A stretch of DNA of 64,000 bases from Variovorax paradoxus (GCF_009498455.1 NZ_CP045644.1:5459001-5523000); one strand, 5' to 3'. Shown: positions 29,260 to 38,781, counted from the stretch's first letter. Notes: generated by a model from the sequence alone, not told the origin. A program made the numbers and translations.

Positions 29260-29996
29260 GGCGCGCCCCCCCACAGCGTTTGCAGCCGGTTGGCCGCACC
29301 AATGAATCGGCCCTGGGCGTCCTGCTGCCAGAACGCCATCTCCGCTCGAGGCCCCTGCAGGCGGTTTGGCCAGTCGGTCCATGGCAGGAAGCGAACGCCC
29401 TGCAATGCCGCAGCGGGATCGTCCGGCAAGGGTGGCCCCGCCCATCGTTCGAGCAACGCCTGATTCTGCTTGCCCCGGTGCTCGCGGCTGCCCTCGGGCT
29501 CCGCACGCGCGTCCTGCGACTGCTGCGCGCGCCACAACGCCCGCACCGTGCGCTCCAGCGCGCGAAGATCGGCCAGCCCCTGGGCATGCGTATGACGGGC
29601 CACCGCGCGCGCGAGAGAGAACTGCCAATCCAGCGGCTCCTGCAGTTGAGCGCTGAAATGTGCCTGCGTCCAGCGCGGGTGCGCCAGCTGGTAGACGAGC
29701 AAGGGGTGATGCCGCCCCACCTTGTCACAGGACGGTGCGATCACACCCAGTACGAAACGTCGCCGCGCGAACGCCAGCGTCCCCGGCGGTAGCGCGAATG
29801 CGACAGGGATGGCCACGGCACGCGCACTGGCGCCGCTTCCTCCATGGGGACACTGCTGGGCCAGCCAGGGCATCCAGGCGTCCGCCTCGCCGTGGCGCAC
29901 ACCGCTGCGAACGAAATCCGCATGACCGGGAAGTTTTCCCCAGATGGCGGGCGGGGTGACGTGCCACGCGGCACGCAGCGTGTTCCACATCCGCAT
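29256..29996 (-). CDS. tagF: Type VI secretion-associated protein TagF (ImpM)
   Basis: 246 residues. The diagnostic N-terminus IWGKLPGHADFVRSGVR (GKLPxxGDF-like), the central FALPPGTLAFARRRFVLGVIAPSCDKVGRHHPLLVYQ and W-rich segments identify TagF. In Pseudomonas, TagF is a post-translational repressor of the T6SS acting with the threonine phosphorylation pathway. It starts three bases after tssM and overlaps the next gene. No PpkA-type kinase or PppA phosphatase is encoded in the window. Confidence 0.88.
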   Translation of the reverse strand: MRMWNTLRAAWHVTPPAIWGKLPGHADFVRSGVRHGEADAWMPWLAQQCPHGGSGASARAVAIPVAFALPPGTLAFARRRFVLGVIAPSCDKVGRHHPLLVYQLAHPRWTQAHFSAQLQEPLDWQFSLARAVARHTHAQGLADLRALERTVRALWRAQQSQDARAEPEGSREHRGKQNQALLERWAGPPLPDDPAAALQGVRFLPWTDWPNRLQGPRAEMAFWQQDAQGRFIGAANRLQTLWGGAP

Positions 29997-29999
29997 GGG

Positions 30000-32900
30000 T
30001 CAGGCGGCTCGTCCAGGGCAACGAAAGCCCTTGAGCACATCACTACCGAGGGGGTTGGGCTGACTGCCCGAACTGACATCGATCAACGCCTTGCGGCCGT
30101 CGAAGACATATTCGACGCTCAATCGGCCGGGCGTGGCCGTGTTCACGATGCGGCCTTTCTCCAAGAGGCGAAACAAGGCCCATGGACCATGGGCCAGCAA
30201 GGTCGAGGTCGGATTCGAAATGCGCGGGTTGGCCGTGAGCTCTGCCATCGCCCCGCCCCGCGGCCCTGGCCAGTTGACGGCAAAGGCCTGCACCGGCCCA
30301 TGGACGTAGCGCTGTCCTTGCCCGTCGATGTCGATGACCAGCTCGGTGATGCTGGGTTCGAGTTCGAGCACGCGCAGATCGATCTTCCAGGCCAGTTTCT
30401 TGCCACCCGCATCGCGGAAGAACAGGTCGCGAATCTGCTGTGCGCGGTAGAAGGCATCGAGGTTGGGCCCATTCAGGGCCAGCAGCTTGAGCAGTTCGCC
30501 CAGCAACGTGGGGCCCGAAGTGGCCGGTTTCAATCCGGTGCCGTTGGCAGCCGCCGTGTCGATACCGACCATGGCATTCGCTACGTTCGGGTCCTTGTAG
30601 CGCCAGGGCCGCACGCTCATGTCCACATAAGGCGCGAGGTGCTTGTTGAAGAACTCATCCGCGGCACCGCCGACGGCAAACACCAGCGAGAAGTCTTCGA
30701 TGGATGCGTCCTGCGTCACGGCCGCCAGCGGGTAGCGCCCTTCTACCCCGCGCTTGCAGGGCTCGCTGACTTGCATGGCCATCAGTCCCATGATGCGATC
30801 GAGCTGCATTTGCGCCTGGTTGCGCAGGATGCCGGTGGAGCCCAGCATCACCTTGTCGCCGCCGCTGGCGGCCAGCGCCGTCAGCACCTCGCGAAAAGGC
30901 GCCGGCAACTTGCCGGCCTCCAGCTTCAAGCGCGCACCGACTTCGGCGCCACCGGGGGGCAAGCTCCCGGCGGTCAGCGCCGTGTCGGCCACGACCAGCA
31001 AGGTGTAGAACTCGTTCAGCAGGCCCGAGATGTTCTCCAGTCCTGGCTTGGCCCCGGTGGCACCGGCGCTGGCCGCTCCGATGTCCGCCTCACCCGTGAC
31101 CACCTCGCGCAGTGCGGCAAAGCGGTTGTCGACGATCTGCTTTTCGAGCCGCTCCTCGGCCCGAATCCCGAGGTTCCTGCCGATGGCGTTGGTCTGTTTG
31201 TTCAGTTCGTCGGTCGCCTTGTCGAGAAATCCCTTTTCCTCCTGCGTGCGAACCACCAGCGGGCGGGACAAGGTGGTTTCTCGCGCAGCCGCGCGCGCCA
31301 ACCGCGCGAGCGGCGAGTCTGGCGCGGCGAACTGCCGCAGCACGCTCAGGTCGAATCCCAGGCTCGTTCCCGTGGTGTCGCTGCCACTCACCGTGCGAAT
31401 CGATTCGAGGAAAGACTCCCAATGCTGGGCATACTCCATCAGGTACTGGCGCCTGATGTCGTCAAGCAGAGGGTCATTTCGCAGCTTGCGGGCCGCCTCG
31501 TCCAGCAGCGCTGGCGTTTTGCTTTGCCCCACCGAGGCAGCGCCTTCCCGCCCGCTGCGCCCCATGACCCATGCGTCGTCGTCGAGGGCCCGGGCGACGA
31601 ACTCTGGCAGGCGCTTGTTGAAGACCTCGTGGTAGCCGTCATAGGTAAAAAGGCCCGCCACGCCTTTTTCCAGAGGCAAGCCACCGGCACGCGAAAATAC
31701 GGTGCCAGCTTGAGGCCCCACCGCGCGCACCAACGTGAATTCTTGTGGCGCCTCGGGCAGCATGGCGGCCTTGGCCCGCTCATAAACGCGTTGACTCGAG
31801 GTGTTGCTGTTCAGGAAATCTTGCACCGCGCGCACCAGCGCGTCGTTGGGTAGCGACGCCGACTGCACCGGTCGAACCCCGGAGAACAGCGCCGTGACAT
31901 GTCCCACCATTGACGCACGGCCACCAAAGGCGGCGGCACTGTCGGCCTTTTCCCAGTCTTTCAGCACCCAGTTGCGAACGTCCTGCGCGCCGCCTTGCAT
32001 GTAGCGGTCCTTGTCGTGCAACAGCTTGTAGACACGCAAGACCTCATAGGCAGTCTTGGCATCGCCATCACTCACGCTTTGCTTGAGCACGCTCTCCATC
32101 CGTTGCAGGACGGCAGGGAGCAAGGTGTGGTCCTGCAGTTGGGCGTAGGTGTCACTGGCCGTGTCCAGCACCGGGGGCACCGTGTAGAGGCCGTACAGAA
32201 AGCTGCCGGGCGGGTTGTCGATGTCCAGGCCCGAATAGCCCGGCAACTCCCGCGCTCCATTGAGCACATCGGGAACGCCCGCAGGCTTGAACTCGGCGAA
32301 CAGCTGGCGCACCTGCACGGTGAGCGCTTCGGCGCGCTGGCCCACCGCGCTCAGGTACTGGCGGTTGTTGCCGAAGCTCAAGGCCAACGCGCCGGCGAGC
32401 CACAGAAAGACCACCACGGCCAGCAGGTGTCCCGTGAGGCGCAGCAGTCGAAAGCGAAACTCCCAGCGCAAGTTCGGTCGCACCAGATGCGCCTCCGGGA
32501 TGATCACCTTGGTCAGCAGGTCCTGCAGAAAGAAACCTTGCTGGCCCCGCATGGGCGATGCCGTTCTGCGCGGCTGGCTGGCTCGCGCCTCGTCATCGGA
32601 CGCGGATGCCCTGCCGCCTCCCAAGCCCAGACTGCGTTGCAGGCGCTGGAACAGCGTGCCGGGATCGGCGGGCACCTCCAGGTCAGCCTGCGCACCACTC
32701 GTGAAATAGACGCCACGCAGCGTGTCATGCACCTGGGTTCCATCGAAACGCGAGGCCAGGAATATCTCGTCGAGCATCGGGACCAGCAGCGCCGACATGC
32801 CGGCCAGTTCCTGAGGCAATGCGAACAGCCGCTTTCTGCGGTCGATATCGAACTCTTCGTTCAACCTGGCGCGCAAGCCCGCCGCCAGACGCTCCTTGAG

Positions 32901-34067
32901 CAGTGCCAGCTCCGCTTCGACCTGTGCGCGCAGCGGCTCGCGATCGCGCAGCGCGGCACGCGAACTCTGGATGCCGTGGAACGGCAACGTGAAGCCCCAG
33001 GTCTGGGTACGGCCTTCGCTGGTGAGCGACTGGAAGTACTCGCTGAAGCCCCGCAGCAGATCGATCTTCGTCACGATCACGTAGACCGGGAAGCGGATGC
33101 CAAGCTCCTGCCGCAGGTCGGCCAATCGGTCACGCACCATGCTTGCATGCTCAGCACGTTCCATCTCGGACATCGTGAGCAACTCGGCCGCGTTGAGGGC
33201 GACGATGACGCCATTGAGCGGCGCGCGCGTTCGGTGCTTGCGCAACAGCCCCAGGAATCCCCGCCACTCGATGGGGTCCGAGACCGGGTTGCTTTCCTGC
33301 GTGGTGTAGCGGCCGGCCGTATCGATCAACACGGCCTCGTTAGAGAACCACCAGTCGCTGTTCAGCGTGCCGCCCTCCGACTTGAGCACCATGCTCCTGG
33401 ATGCATGCCCCATCTGCCGAGCCAAAGGAAACTGCAGGCCAGCATTCAGCAGGGCCGTGGTCTTGCCCGCTCCCGGACTGCCGACGATCATGTACCACGG
33501 CAACTCGTAGAGGTAGCGTTTGCCTTCGAGGATCTGGCGAAACCCGCCGCGCGCACGCAAACCCTTGAGCTGCGCCAGGGCGCGGGTGACCGTGGCAGTG
33601 ACTGTCTTGAGCTCTTCCTTCGCGCTGTCGTCCTTGTCGGCATCCTGCCCAAAGCGCAGGAACTTCGCGAGCAGATCGTCGTTGTTGCGCAAGGCCTGCC
33701 AGAGCCGGTAGAGCCAATACACGGCGTACAGCACGAGGATGGCGCAGATGACCATCGTGCGCACCCACAGCGGCGCCAGCGGCTTCGCGGCCCCGATTGC
33801 CAACAAGGGTCCTGCATGCCACACGAGCAGACAGAGCGCTGCCACTCCCAGCAGGCTGTACGGACCCGACACCATCCAGAGAAGGCCAAGTACTAGCAGC
33901 ATCACGATGATGGTCACGCGCACCCCGGCCGAGGCGAACGGGCGAAGTCCATCCACGGCGAGCAGCGGGCCGATGAACCAGATCGCGAGGGCCAGCAGCA
34001 CCACCGCGAGGAAGGCCAGCATCTGTCGGGAAAACAAGAATGCCAGGAATTGTTTGAGGTATTGCAT
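30000..34067 (-). CDS. tssM: Type VI secretion membrane complex protein TssM (IcmF)
   Basis: 1355 residues. Up to four hydrophobic segments occupy 16-120, then a cytoplasmic NTPase domain with Walker A GSPGAGKT (196-203) and IDTAGRYTTQES, a further membrane helix near 545-563 (LLAVVVFLWLAGALALSF) and a long periplasmic region that in relatives contacts TssJ. With TssL and TssJ it forms the trans-envelope channel. The stop is three bases before tagF; the start is 24 bases after tssL. Confidence 0.96.
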   Translation of the reverse strand: MQYLKQFLAFLFSRQMLAFLAVVLLALAIWFIGPLLAVDGLRPFASAGVRVTIIVMLLVLGLLWMVSGPYSLLGVAALCLLVWHAGPLLAIGAAKPLAPLWVRTMVICAILVLYAVYWLYRLWQALRNNDDLLAKFLRFGQDADKDDSAKEELKTVTATVTRALAQLKGLRARGGFRQILEGKRYLYELPWYMIVGSPGAGKTTALLNAGLQFPLARQMGHASRSMVLKSEGGTLNSDWWFSNEAVLIDTAGRYTTQESNPVSDPIEWRGFLGLLRKHRTRAPLNGVIVALNAAELLTMSEMERAEHASMVRDRLADLRQELGIRFPVYVIVTKIDLLRGFSEYFQSLTSEGRTQTWGFTLPFHGIQSSRAALRDREPLRAQVEAELALLKERLAAGLRARLNEEFDIDRRKRLFALPQELAGMSALLVPMLDEIFLASRFDGTQVHDTLRGVYFTSGAQADLEVPADPGTLFQRLQRSLGLGGGRASASDDEARASQPRRTASPMRGQQGFFLQDLLTKVIIPEAHLVRPNLRWEFRFRLLRLTGHLLAVVVFLWLAGALALSFGNNRQYLSAVGQRAEALTVQVRQLFAEFKPAGVPDVLNGARELPGYSGLDIDNPPGSFLYGLYTVPPVLDTASDTYAQLQDHTLLPAVLQRMESVLKQSVSDGDAKTAYEVLRVYKLLHDKDRYMQGGAQDVRNWVLKDWEKADSAAAFGGRASMVGHVTALFSGVRPVQSASLPNDALVRAVQDFLNSNTSSQRVYERAKAAMLPEAPQEFTLVRAVGPQAGTVFSRAGGLPLEKGVAGLFTYDGYHEVFNKRLPEFVARALDDDAWVMGRSGREGAASVGQSKTPALLDEAARKLRNDPLLDDIRRQYLMEYAQHWESFLESIRTVSGSDTTGTSLGFDLSVLRQFAAPDSPLARLARAAARETTLSRPLVVRTQEEKGFLDKATDELNKQTNAIGRNLGIRAEERLEKQIVDNRFAALREVVTGEADIGAASAGATGAKPGLENISGLLNEFYTLLVVADTALTAGSLPPGGAEVGARLKLEAGKLPAPFREVLTALAASGGDKVMLGSTGILRNQAQMQLDRIMGLMAMQVSEPCKRGVEGRYPLAAVTQDASIEDFSLVFAVGGAADEFFNKHLAPYVDMSVRPWRYKDPNVANAMVGIDTAAANGTGLKPATSGPTLLGELLKLLALNGPNLDAFYRAQQIRDLFFRDAGGKKLAWKIDLRVLELEPSITELVIDIDGQGQRYVHGPVQAFAVNWPGPRGGAMAELTANPRISNPTSTLLAHGPWALFRLLEKGRIVNTATPGRLSVEYVFDGRKALIDVSSGSQPNPLGSDVLKGFRCPGRAA

Positions 34068-34091
34068 GAGTGATCGATTCCTGCCTTGCGA

Positions 34092-35444
34092 CTAGCGGGT
34101 GGCGACAGCGGGCGGTTTCACCGTACCCGCACTGGCGCCAGTGCCCTGCGTGACCATGATGTCGACGCGCCGGTTGCGGGCGCGTCCCGCAGCGGTCGCG
34201 CTGTCGGCGATGGGAACTGTGGCGCCCCGCCCTTCGGTCTGGATGCGCGATGGCACCACGCCCTTGCCGGTCAGCACTTCGGCCACCGCCGCAGCGCGCT
34301 TCTCGCTCAGGATCTGGTTGTCGGGAAACTCTCGTGTGCGAATCGGCTGGTTGTCCGAATGGCCGGTGATCAGGACCGTGCCGGAGACCAGATTGATCTC
34401 GTCGGCCACCTTCGCCAATACGGGAAGAATCCGGACACTGAGACGCGCTTGGCCGGGCACGAACATTTCGTCGCCCTTGAAGGTGACGATGCTGCGGCGT
34501 TCGTCTTCGTCCACACTGACCGTCTCTCGCTCGATCTCGCTCGCCAGCAACTCCTTCAAGCGCAACGGCTTGACTGGCGGCGCCGGCGGGGGACGCAGCC
34601 GGCCGATGGCGGCAATGCGCTGCTGCAGGTCGGTGCTCGACTGCAACAGCTGGTACTTGTACCAAGCGAAGAGGCCGAACAGGATCAGCGTCAGCACCGA
34701 GCCCGTCACCCACACCGGCACGCTGCGCAACAAGCGAAACTTGCCCGCTCCCACGCCCTTCCAGTGCGGAGACAAGTCGCGCGGTACGTCGCCACGCGCA
34801 TTGCCCAGCAGGGAGAACAAGCGATGCCGGACCGTTTCGAGCTGCCGGCGCCCGTTCGTTGCGGTGCTGAAGCGCCCTTCGAAACCCAGGCCAAGAATTT
34901 GGTAAAGCACTTCGAGCAGGTCTACGTGCTCCTGCGGACTGGCGGCCAGGCGGCCGACCAGAAGAAAAAACTTATCGCCGCCTTTGGTATCGCCGTGAAA
35001 TTTCGCGGCCAGCTGCTGGCCAGCCCAAACGCCGGCTTCCGCGCCCTGCCCGCCACCCCATGACGTGCTGTTGGCTGCTTCGTCAAGTGCAGTGCACAGG
35101 GCATAGCTCGCGGCCACCACGTGCTCGTGCCGGACCTGCGCGCTCGTACAAATGGATTGAAAGACTGCCACCTCGCGCTCGAGCAGTTGGTGAAACACCG
35201 CCACACCGTCGCTTTCGAGCGTCTCGGGCATGTCGGCCAGCGCCCGCAGCAAGGGCTGAGCCGCCTCCAACAAGGGATTCTGTGCTGCTGCGACAGCGGT
35301 CAGACGCTCCCGCGTCGAGGACTCGGACACCAGAGGCGCAAGGTCGGCCGAGCCGCCGAACAGTTCGCCATCGCCGAATCCGTCGCGAGGCTCCGGTCCA
35401 TCGCCTCCCGCAGGCGCCTCGTTGAGTTCTTCTTTGTAGAGCAT
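34092..35444 (-). CDS. tssL: Type VI secretion protein TssL (DotU) with C-terminal OmpA peptidoglycan-binding domain
   Basis: 450 residues. The cytoplasmic DotU region (about 60-235) includes NPLLEAAQPLLRALADMP, AASYALCTALDEAANST and LLEVLYQILGLGFEGRF. A transmembrane helix (about 250-268, VTGSVLTLILFGLFAWY) leads to a periplasmic OmpA-like domain (about 320-430) with VLITGHSDNQPI and NQILSEKRAAAVAEVL, the peptidoglycan-binding signature. This 'evolved' TssL anchors the secretion apparatus to the cell wall. ATG 35444 was chosen; the upstream in-frame extension overlaps the preceding gene in another frame. Confidence 0.94.
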   Translation of the reverse strand: MLYKEELNEAPAGGDGPEPRDGFGDGELFGGSADLAPLVSESSTRERLTAVAAAQNPLLEAAQPLLRALADMPETLESDGVAVFHQLLEREVAVFQSICTSAQVRHEHVVAASYALCTALDEAANSTSWGGGQGAEAGVWAGQQLAAKFHGDTKGGDKFFLLVGRLAASPQEHVDLLEVLYQILGLGFEGRFSTATNGRRQLETVRHRLFSLLGNARGDVPRDLSPHWKGVGAGKFRLLRSVPVWVTGSVLTLILFGLFAWYKYQLLQSSTDLQQRIAAIGRLRPPPAPPVKPLRLKELLASEIERETVSVDEDERRSIVTFKGDEMFVPGQARLSVRILPVLAKVADEINLVSGTVLITGHSDNQPIRTREFPDNQILSEKRAAAVAEVLTGKGVVPSRIQTEGRGATVPIADSATAAGRARNRRVDIMVTQGTGASAGTVKPPAVATR

Positions 35445-35497
35445 TGGAGCGTTGGAAAAATGAACGGGCCAGGCCCGATGAAAGAACGAAGGCCTGT

Positions 35498-36160
35498 TCA
35501 GGCCTCGCACTCGGAGCTGTCGTTGACGATCTGCTCGAAACTGCTGTTCTGGATGTGGCTGGTCTTCATGCGGCAATCGACCATGCGCCACACGCCCGTG
35601 CCCTGCGAGTTGTCGATCAGGACCGTGGCCGCCAGTGGTGTCCCGCGCTTGCGCTGGCGGCCGATAGCGAAGGTCATATCGCTGAACTGGCAGTTGTCGA
35701 TGGTGAGGCGGGTTCCGGCCACCAGCACTTCGCCGCGTCCCGTGCAATGGCGAAAGGTGACCTCCCCCATGCACCCGATGCCCTCATGCGCCGCGGGCGC
35801 CGAACCGCCGCCTTCAAAGCCGCAATCCTGAAACAGAACGCCTGTGCTTCCATCACCTCCGCCGACGATCGAACGACCGACCGATCTGCATCGGGTAAAG
35901 CGCACGTCGGTCATCACGCCGAAGTCGTGATGAGGTGCCAGGAACCGACAATCGATGAAATTGCAACCTGACATCGATGCCAGCTTGATGTTTCCGTCGC
36001 CCGCGAAGTCGCAATCCACAAAAGTGAGGTTCTGCCAAGGCACGCCGACGAACGCGCCTGGCCCCATGTGGGCGCTGGCGATGGTCATCGCGGCCGAACT
36101 GCCATCCAGCAAGCGGATGTACGCTTTCTGGAGACTGGTGATGGGTGTGGTCATGTACAT
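35498..36160 (-). CDS. Cysteine-ladder beta-helix (pentapeptide-repeat-like) protein in the T6SS operon
   Basis: 220 residues (an alternative ATG at 36154 removes two). No signal peptide. The sequence is a string of short repeats with Cys at equivalent turns: VDCDF, SGCNF, IDCRF, TRCRS, QDCGF, RHCTG, DNCQF, VDCRM. This spacing is expected of a right-handed quadrilateral beta-helix related to pentapeptide-repeat proteins. Pentapeptide-repeat proteins (TagA/TagB) are known in some Burkholderia T6SS clusters, but this one is much shorter. It lies six bases after the sterol-desaturase-like gene and 53 before tssL, so it belongs to the operon. Role unknown: accessory, effector or immunity protein are all possible. 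Confidence 0.75.
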   Translation of the reverse strand: MYMTTPITSLQKAYIRLLDGSSAAMTIASAHMGPGAFVGVPWQNLTFVDCDFAGDGNIKLASMSGCNFIDCRFLAPHHDFGVMTDVRFTRCRSVGRSIVGGGDGSTGVLFQDCGFEGGGSAPAAHEGIGCMGEVTFRHCTGRGEVLVAGTRLTIDNCQFSDMTFAIGRQRKRGTPLAATVLIDNSQGTGVWRMVDCRMKTSHIQNSSFEQIVNDSSECEA

Positions 36161-36166
36161 CTTCGA

Positions 36167-37429
36167 TCAACGGTTCTCTCGGTGCTCGACGCCGTGCGCA
36201 TCGATCCAGCGCCCCGACCAGCGGATCGGATGCAGCTGCTGGGCCCAGAACCCGCGCGGTACGTAGTCGCCGACCACGCCGTAGCCATCCGGCCATATCT
36301 TGTTCTTGTCGGCTTTGACTGCGGTACCGAACAGATGGTCCCAGAACGCAAAATGCGCGGCATAGCATCGGTCCAGTCCTTCCGCGTCTCGGCTGTGATG
36401 CCAATGGTGGAAGTTCGGCGTCACGATGAGGTAACGCAGAGGCCCGAGCCGCACCGATGCATTGGTGTGGTTGAACACCGCCTGCACACCTGCGATCAAG
36501 ACATAGACGTTGATCACGTTCTGAGAAAACCCCAGTAGAAATGCAGGAGCCAGGATCACCACCGTCGAGAGCACTGTTTCCACGCCATGGGTTCGGCTTC
36601 CCGAGATCCAGTCCATGTGCTCGGCACTGTGGTGGATCGAGTGCAGTCGCCATCCAATGGCTGTCTCGTGATAGAAGCGATGCAGCCAGTACCGACCGAA
36701 ATCGGTGATCAGCAGAAGCAAGAGCAGCGCACAGCCAAATGGAAGCTGCCGAACCCATCCGCGCAACGAACCCTGTGCCGCGGGGCTGAGATCGGCAAGC
36801 GCACCGCTCACACCGTACAAAATGGCATAGACCAAAAACAGTGTCACGCCGATGAGCAAGTGGCCGGTGACGAAGTACATGAAGTCGATCTGCCAGTCCC
36901 TCCTGAATACCGGCATCTCCGGCTTCAAAGGCCTCAGTTTTTCAATCGTGGTGAAAAGCAAGGTCGTGGCCAACAAGTCAAAGATCAGCCAGTCGATTCC
37001 AAGGTAGGGAACGACAGCGAGCTGTCCGGCGACCGGAAGCCAGCCGTTGCCGGTTGCGCTGACGCCGACCTTCGATCCCATGACGGCCGCCGCCAGCCAA
37101 AACAGCGCCCACGCAGACAAACGTCGAACACGCCCGAAGGCGATGTTGAACAGCGCCAACACACCACACAACACCATCGCAGTCAGCAGCACGGTCCGCA
37201 TCATGTCGAAGCTCAGGTACTCACGCACCTTGGGCGTGCTGAGAAAATCGGGGAACTGGAACAACAAGACGCCCAGCATGCTGAAGTTGGCCAGCACCAG
37301 CGCGATCATTCCACTGACCATCCCCTTGCTTGGTCGCAAAGGCCCATGCGACAGCGCGAGTTCGGCTCCCTTGCGAATTTCGTGGACGGCACCCTCGTAC
37401 AGGAGGTGGAAGAAACGCGGCGAGCTCAT
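36167..37429 (-). CDS. Sterol desaturase / fatty acid hydroxylase superfamily membrane enzyme in the T6SS operon
   Basis: 420 residues with about seven hydrophobic helices. The eight-histidine di-iron signature is present: HRFYH (HxxxH), HSIHH (HxxHH) and HHWHH (HxxHH) in the C-terminal half, with a further His in FNHTN. The family hydroxylates or desaturates lipid acyl chains, sterols or related substrates in membranes using O2. The start overlaps the tssK stop by four bases (ATGA), so it is translated with tssK. An enzyme of this type is not a T6SS core component; it may modify lipids near the apparatus, or be linked to an effector. Substrate unknown. An in-frame extension to 38017 is a tssK shadow. 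Confidence 0.88.
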   Translation of the reverse strand: MSSPRFFHLLYEGAVHEIRKGAELALSHGPLRPSKGMVSGMIALVLANFSMLGVLLFQFPDFLSTPKVREYLSFDMMRTVLLTAMVLCGVLALFNIAFGRVRRLSAWALFWLAAAVMGSKVGVSATGNGWLPVAGQLAVVPYLGIDWLIFDLLATTLLFTTIEKLRPLKPEMPVFRRDWQIDFMYFVTGHLLIGVTLFLVYAILYGVSGALADLSPAAQGSLRGWVRQLPFGCALLLLLLITDFGRYWLHRFYHETAIGWRLHSIHHSAEHMDWISGSRTHGVETVLSTVVILAPAFLLGFSQNVINVYVLIAGVQAVFNHTNASVRLGPLRYLIVTPNFHHWHHSRDAEGLDRCYAAHFAFWDHLFGTAVKADKNKIWPDGYGVVGDYVPRGFWAQQLHPIRWSGRWIDAHGVEHRENR

Positions 37430-38781
37430 TTCTCTCTCACGCCCCAAAGCTCCATGCGCAGCCCCGGAAACTCGCCTGCGACGTGAAGCGCAAGGCCCCC
37501 GTGCTTGACCATGTGCTCCCATAACGGGCCGCGAGGGTCGATCTGGAAGTAGACAAAACCCGCATTGAAAGGAATCTGACGCGGAGGAACGGGCAAGGTC
37601 TGCAGCGGGATACCTGGCAGATGAGACCGGATGAGTTCGGTCAACCGGTCGCTGGGCCCGACCTTGCAGCGAGCGGGGAACTGACTTGCCAACTGCTCTG
37701 GAGGTGTGTGTGCCGCGACCGCAAACACCAAACTGGAGAAACCTTGCAGCTCGGCAGGCTCGACGCTCGCGACGCGCACGCCGTTGGGCCTTGAGGCCAA
37801 GGGGATGCTCTGTGCACTTCGCACCAGCACGTCGTTCAGGAGGGCCTGCACGTCGGCGATCAGCTCCTTGAACGAGAGGTATGGGTCGATGTGTTGGTAA
37901 GCGGGATGTGCTTGCGGACGACGCGTGGTTCCCCGCACGAAGGTCGCCAACTCCCCGCTCAACGTGCGCAATGCGGTATAGAGCGTCTCCGGAGAGGTTT
38001 CCCGGACCCGAAGCCAATGCTCGAGCATGGGCTCGTAGCGATTGAGGATCTGAAGCAGAAGGAAGTCGGACACTTCGGCGGCTTCACTGGATTTTCCGTC
38101 GTTGCCACTCAATCGCGCCGCCAGCGATTGCGCACGCAGCTTGCACAGTCCGTGCAGATTGGTGACCCAGTCTGCCAGCAAGGGGCTTGCCCCATAGCCA
38201 GCGACGGGAGGGATCAAGTTCGGGTCGACGGCGATGCTTCCATCCGAACGGAGCACCGTCACCTTCGCGAGCGGCAGGCCGATCCAGGCGTCGGTCAGTT
38301 CGCGCTGGGGCAAAAGGCGCAGGCGAAGACGGGACAGTTGCACGGTCTTCGAGCCTTGTCCGATGGAGTTGGCATCGCGCAGCTCCGCATCGAACACGGA
38401 AAATCGCGCCAGCGACGACGCGGAAATGCGGGTGTCGTCGAACGTCGTTTCTTCGCCGTTGGGTGTCCGGATCGGCACGGCCAGGTGAATGACCTGCTCC
38501 AGGTGCTCCGGCAAGATCGTGAGCGGCGCGGGCGGCAGCGTCTGGCCCGGTGCATCGAAGGGCGTACCGTCGGAAAAAATGCCGGCCGCGCTGGCCAGCA
38601 CCAGCTTGCCCAACGAGAGTGACTCCGCATCGATGCTGTAGTGATTGAATCCCCAATAGAAGGGAGTCAATGACGCGGCCCGCTTGTGCGCGAGGTGTTC
38701 GAGATAGCGTTCCTGCTGTTGAAACAGCTGCGGACGCAGAAAGAGCCCTTCGCTCCAGGCGACTTTGTTGTACCAACTCAT
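37426..38781 (-). CDS. tssK: Type VI secretion baseplate subunit TssK
   Basis: 451 residues, the usual TssK length. Diagnostic segments are MSWYNKVAWSEGLFLRPQLFQQQERYLE at the N-terminus (quoted in part here as VAWSEGLFLRPQ), FYWGFNHYSID, and LYTALRTLSGELATF in the middle, with a C-terminal FNAGFVYFQID. TssK links the baseplate to the TssL/TssM membrane complex. ATG 38781 was preferred over an upstream in-frame start at 38904 that lies inside tssJ. It is 35 bases after tssJ. Confidence 0.93.
   Translation of the reverse strand: MSWYNKVAWSEGLFLRPQLFQQQERYLEHLAHKRAASLTPFYWGFNHYSIDAESLSLGKLVLASAAGIFSDGTPFDAPGQTLPPAPLTILPEHLEQVIHLAVPIRTPNGEETTFDDTRISASSLARFSVFDAELRDANSIGQGSKTVQLSRLRLRLLPQRELTDAWIGLPLAKVTVLRSDGSIAVDPNLIPPVAGYGASPLLADWVTNLHGLCKLRAQSLAARLSGNDGKSSEAAEVSDFLLLQILNRYEPMLEHWLRVRETSPETLYTALRTLSGELATFVRGTTRRPQAHPAYQHIDPYLSFKELIADVQALLNDVLVRSAQSIPLASRPNGVRVASVEPAELQGFSSLVFAVAAHTPPEQLASQFPARCKVGPSDRLTELIRSHLPGIPLQTLPVPPRQIPFNAGFVYFQIDPRGPLWEHMVKHGGLALHVAGEFPGLRMELWGVREK

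Noticed and set aside
29844..33896. Two rightward frames (29844-31853 and 31995-33896) opposite tssM
   Set aside because: Shadow composition, no domains, and tssM is complete on the minus strand.
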